Assembly: GCA_002431355.1 (NCBI GenBank)
Contig: DJEQ01000126.1
Coordinates: 14,274 to 21,886 of the forward strand
Source of the DNA: Oribacterium sp. UBA5894
GTDB lineage: Bacteria > Bacillota > Clostridia > Lachnospirales > Lachnospiraceae
DNA length: 7,613 bases
Direction of reading: 5' to 3'
The position numbers and the translations under genes are program-made. The notes beneath the pieces were generated by a model. It saw only the letters and a program-made list of their open reading frames with translations, did no database searches and was not told where the DNA came from. This document shows, piece by piece, positions 5,685-7,613 of the stretch; position 1 is the first letter of the stretch, and each line of letters opens with the position of its first letter.

Positions 5685-5713
5685 AGGGAGGTGCGGACGG
5701 CACCTCCCTTTTT
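5685..5713 (+). terminator. Rho-independent terminator after the HPr gene
   Basis: GGGAGGTGC (5686-5694) pairs perfectly with GCACCTCCC (5700-5708) around a 5-nt loop, followed by TTTTT (5709-5713). A5685 adds one more pair. It begins 18 bp after the HPr stop codon and separates the hprK operon from dnaE. Confidence 0.92.
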
Positions 5714-5767
5714 ATATGTTTAAAAACGAACAGACATTCTTTTAAAAGCTAGGATTCTGATAAAAAC

Positions 5768-5773
5768 TATGAT
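5768..5773 (+). promoter_or_regulatory. Possible -10 box for dnaE
   Basis: TATGAT lies in the AT-rich 95-bp stretch between the terminator and dnaE, about 36 bp before the start codon. A promoter is expected here because the terminator isolates dnaE. I see no convincing -35 box at 16-18 bp, so the exact site is uncertain. Confidence 0.25.
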
Positions 5774-5808
5774 AGGATAGAAGCATTTCATGAGGGAAGG
5801 AGAACAGG

Positions 5809-7613
5809 ATGGCTTTTACACATCTGCATGTACATACCTGCTACAGTCTTCTGGATGGTGCCGGGCGGATTCCGGAGATGATTGCGCGCTGTAAGGAACT
5901 CGGGATGGATTCCATGGCCATCACCGACCATGGCGTCATGTATGGCGTCATTGATTTTTATAAGGAGGCGGAGAAGCAGGGCATCAAGCCGATTCTTGGC
6001 TGCGAGGTGTATCTCACGAGCGGCTCCCGCTTCGATCGCGAGGTCGGGAAGGGAGAGGATCGCTACTATCATCTCGTCCTGCTGGCGGAGAATGATCAGG
6101 GCTATGCAAACCTGGTGAAGCTGGTTTCCACGGGCTTTATCGATGGCTTTTATTATAAGCCGCGCGTGGATTATGAGACGCTGGAGCGCTATCATGAGGG
6201 ACTCATCGCACTTTCCGCCTGCCTGGCAGGCGAGGTGGCGAAAAATCTCAGTCGGAACCTCTATGATGAAGCGAAAAAGGCCGCCCTCCACTACCTTTCC
6301 ATCTTTGGACCGGATCATTTCTATCTGGAGCTGCAGGATCACGGCTATCCGGAGCAGAAGAAGGTCAATGCAGGCCTCCTGCAGATCCATGAGGAAACCG
6401 GGATTTCGCTGGTCGCCACGAACGATATTCATTATACCCGGAAGGAGGATGCAGAGGCCCACGATATCCTGCTCTGCCTTCAGACCGGAAAGAAGATTAC
6501 CGATCAGGATCGGCTCCGCTATCCGGGTGGACAGTTCTATATCAAGTCCGAGGAGGAGATGCGGGCGCTGTTTCCCTATGCGGCCGAAGCACTGGAGAAT
6601 ACCCATGCCATCGCAGAGCGCTGCCATGTACATATCGAATTCGGGCACTATCATGTGCCGGGCTATCAGGTCCCGGAGGGCTACGATACGACCGGTTATC
6701 TTCGGAAGCTCTGTGAGGACGGCCTGCAGGCGCGCTATGGTGCGGCTGGAGAGCAGTACCGGGTGCGGCTCAACTATGAGCTTGAAACCATTGCCAGCAT
6801 GGGCTTCGTGGAGTACTTCCTGATCGTCTGGGACTATGTGCACTATGCGAAGACCCACGACATTGCGGTCGGTCCGGGCAGAGGCTCGGCGGCCGGTTCC
6901 CTGGTGGCCTACTGCATTGGCATCACCGACATTGACCCGATGCGCTATCAGCTGGTGTTCGAGCGCTTCCTGAATCCGGAGCGTGTAACCATGCCTGATG
7001 TTGACATGGACTTCGAGTACGAGCGGCGACAGGAGGTTATTGACTATGTCACGCGGAAATATGGGAAGGACTGTGTCTCCCAGATCATCACCTTCGGTAC
7101 CCTGGCTGCACGCGGAGTGATTCGGGACGTGGGCCGCGTCATGGATATTCCGTATGCAAAGTGCGATATGATTTCGAAGCAGGTGCCGAATGAGCTCAAT
7201 ATGACGCTCGATAAGGCACTCGCCTCGAATCCGGAGCTTCGACGGCTCTATGAGGAGGACCCGGAGACCCATCGCCTTATCGACATGAGTAAACGCCTCG
7301 AGGGACTGCCACGGCACAGCTCCATGCACGCAGCCGGTGTCGTGATTTCCGGAAAGCCGCTGGTGGACTACGTCCCGGTATCACGTGCAGGTGATGGAAC
7401 GATCACCACGCAGTTTACGATGACCACCATTGAGGAGCTCGGCCTTCTGAAGATGGATTTTCTGGGGCTTCGGAACCTGACGGTTATCAAGGATGCCATT
7501 CGGGATGTCAATAAGCTCCACCATGCGGATCTCAGCGTAGAGAATATGAATTACGCGGATCCGAAGGTCTACCAGATGATTTCTGCCGGACACTGTGAAG
7601 GGGTGTTCCAGCT
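5809..7613 (+). CDS. dnaE: DNA polymerase III alpha subunit DnaE (3'-truncated by window)
   Basis: This is a C-family replicative DNA polymerase. The window holds the first 601 codons of a protein usually near 1150 residues, and the frame is open to the edge. The start is set by AAGGAG (5797-5802). The N-terminal PHP domain (about 1-270) opens with HLHVHTCYSLLDG (5-17). It appears to keep its metal-binding set: His7, His9, Asp16, Asp40, His41, Glu66, His88, Cys138, Asp206 and His208. The palm has GPGRGSAAGS (355-364), PDVDMDF with catalytic Asp397 and Asp399 (396-402), and a third Asp at 550 in LKMDFLGLR. These correspond to E. coli Asp401, Asp403 and Asp555. Family is certain from these motifs. 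The PHP-first order without an inserted exonuclease excludes PolC. It is a separate transcription unit behind a strong terminator. Confidence 0.97.
   Translation, partial: MAFTHLHVHTCYSLLDGAGRIPEMIARCKELGMDSMAITDHGVMYGVIDFYKEAEKQGIKPILGCEVYLTSGSRFDREVGKGEDRYYHLVLLAENDQGYANLVKLVSTGFIDGFYYKPRVDYETLERYHEGLIALSACLAGEVAKNLSRNLYDEAKKAALHYLSIFGPDHFYLELQDHGYPEQKKVNAGLLQIHEETGISLVATNDIHYTRKEDAEAHDILLCLQTGKKITDQDRLRYPGGQFYIKSEEEMRALFPYAAEALENTHAIAERCHVHIEFGHYHVPGYQVPEGYDTTGYLRKLCEDGLQARYGAAGEQYRVRLNYELETIASMGFVEYFLIVWDYVHYAKTHDIAVGPGRGSAAGSLVAYCIGITDIDPMRYQLVFERFLNPERVTMPDVDMDFEYERRQEVIDYVTRKYGKDCVSQIITFGTLAARGVIRDVGRVMDIPYAKCDMISKQVPNELNMTLDKALASNPELRRLYEEDPETHRLIDMSKRLEGLPRHSSMHAAGVVISGKPLVDYVPVSRAGDGTITTQFTMTTIEELGLLKMDFLGLRNLTVIKDAIRDVNKLHHADLSVENMNYADPKVYQMISAGHCEGVFQ

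Noticed and set aside
5718..5740. cre-like (CcpA-binding) sequence upstream of dnaE, around AAAACGAACAGACA
   Set aside because: Only partial agreement with the cre consensus and poor dyad symmetry; dnaE is not an expected CcpA target.
6143..6823. A 226-codon plus-strand frame inside dnaE
   Set aside because: It is out of frame with dnaE, and its Arg/Ser-rich low-complexity product is typical of a shifted frame of GC-rich coding DNA. There is no ribosome binding site.
5788..7329. A 513-codon open frame on the minus strand across dnaE
   Set aside because: It lies antisense to an unmistakable dnaE frame with all polymerase motifs. Its protein has no recognisable domain, and long stop-free antisense frames are expected from the codon bias of a GC-rich gene.

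Overview
This window looks like core chromosome of a moderately GC-rich member of the Firmicutes, most likely class Clostridia and near Lachnospiraceae. The evidence is the gene set and order (hprK, murB, rapZ, whiA, an HPr-family gene, dnaE), the AGGAGG-type ribosome binding sites, the sigma-A-like promoters and the U-tract terminators. I see no phage, insertion sequence, CRISPR array, tRNA, rRNA or defence genes. The species assignment is inference from gene order and sequence feel only.

Layout. Positions 1-110 have no convincing gene and hold two abutting palindromes. Positions 117-482 are a self-contained minus-strand secG unit with promoter, gene and intrinsic terminator. Positions 503-547 hold compact hairpins between secG and murI. 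Glutamate racemase (murI, minus strand, 606-1427) is transcribed divergently from the large plus-strand cluster, and the 232-bp gap between them carries one candidate promoter for each direction. A good promoter (TTGATT, 17 bp, TATACT) at 1586-1614 drives hprK-murB-rapZ-whiA-HPr, which ends at a strong terminator at 5685-5713. A separate unit then begins with dnaE, which runs off the right edge of the window.

How the genes fit together. HprK phosphorylates and dephosphorylates Ser46 of HPr-type proteins and so reports energy state to carbon catabolite control. RapZ (YvcJ) and WhiA (YvcL) belong to the conserved Firmicutes cluster that also contains the HPr paralogue Crh. yvcK, which sits between those two in Bacillus, is absent here, and rapZ and whiA are 2 nt apart. 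MurB and MurI supply peptidoglycan precursors (UDP-MurNAc and D-glutamate). SecG belongs to the protein export channel, and DnaE is a replicative polymerase subunit.

The unusual content lies inside these familiar genes. The HPr has Asp at position 15 and His at 17, in place of the phosphorylatable His15 and Arg17, but keeps the Ser46 site in perfect register, so it looks like a Crh-type regulator rather than a PTS carrier. WhiA is about 75 residues short because its first LAGLIDADG-like repeat is missing, and the remaining repeat has a changed signature. MurB carries an extra stretch of about 34 residues, encoded by DNA with a perfect hairpin and a direct repeat. I found no wholly new system. 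The best leads are the altered HPr and WhiA together in one operon.
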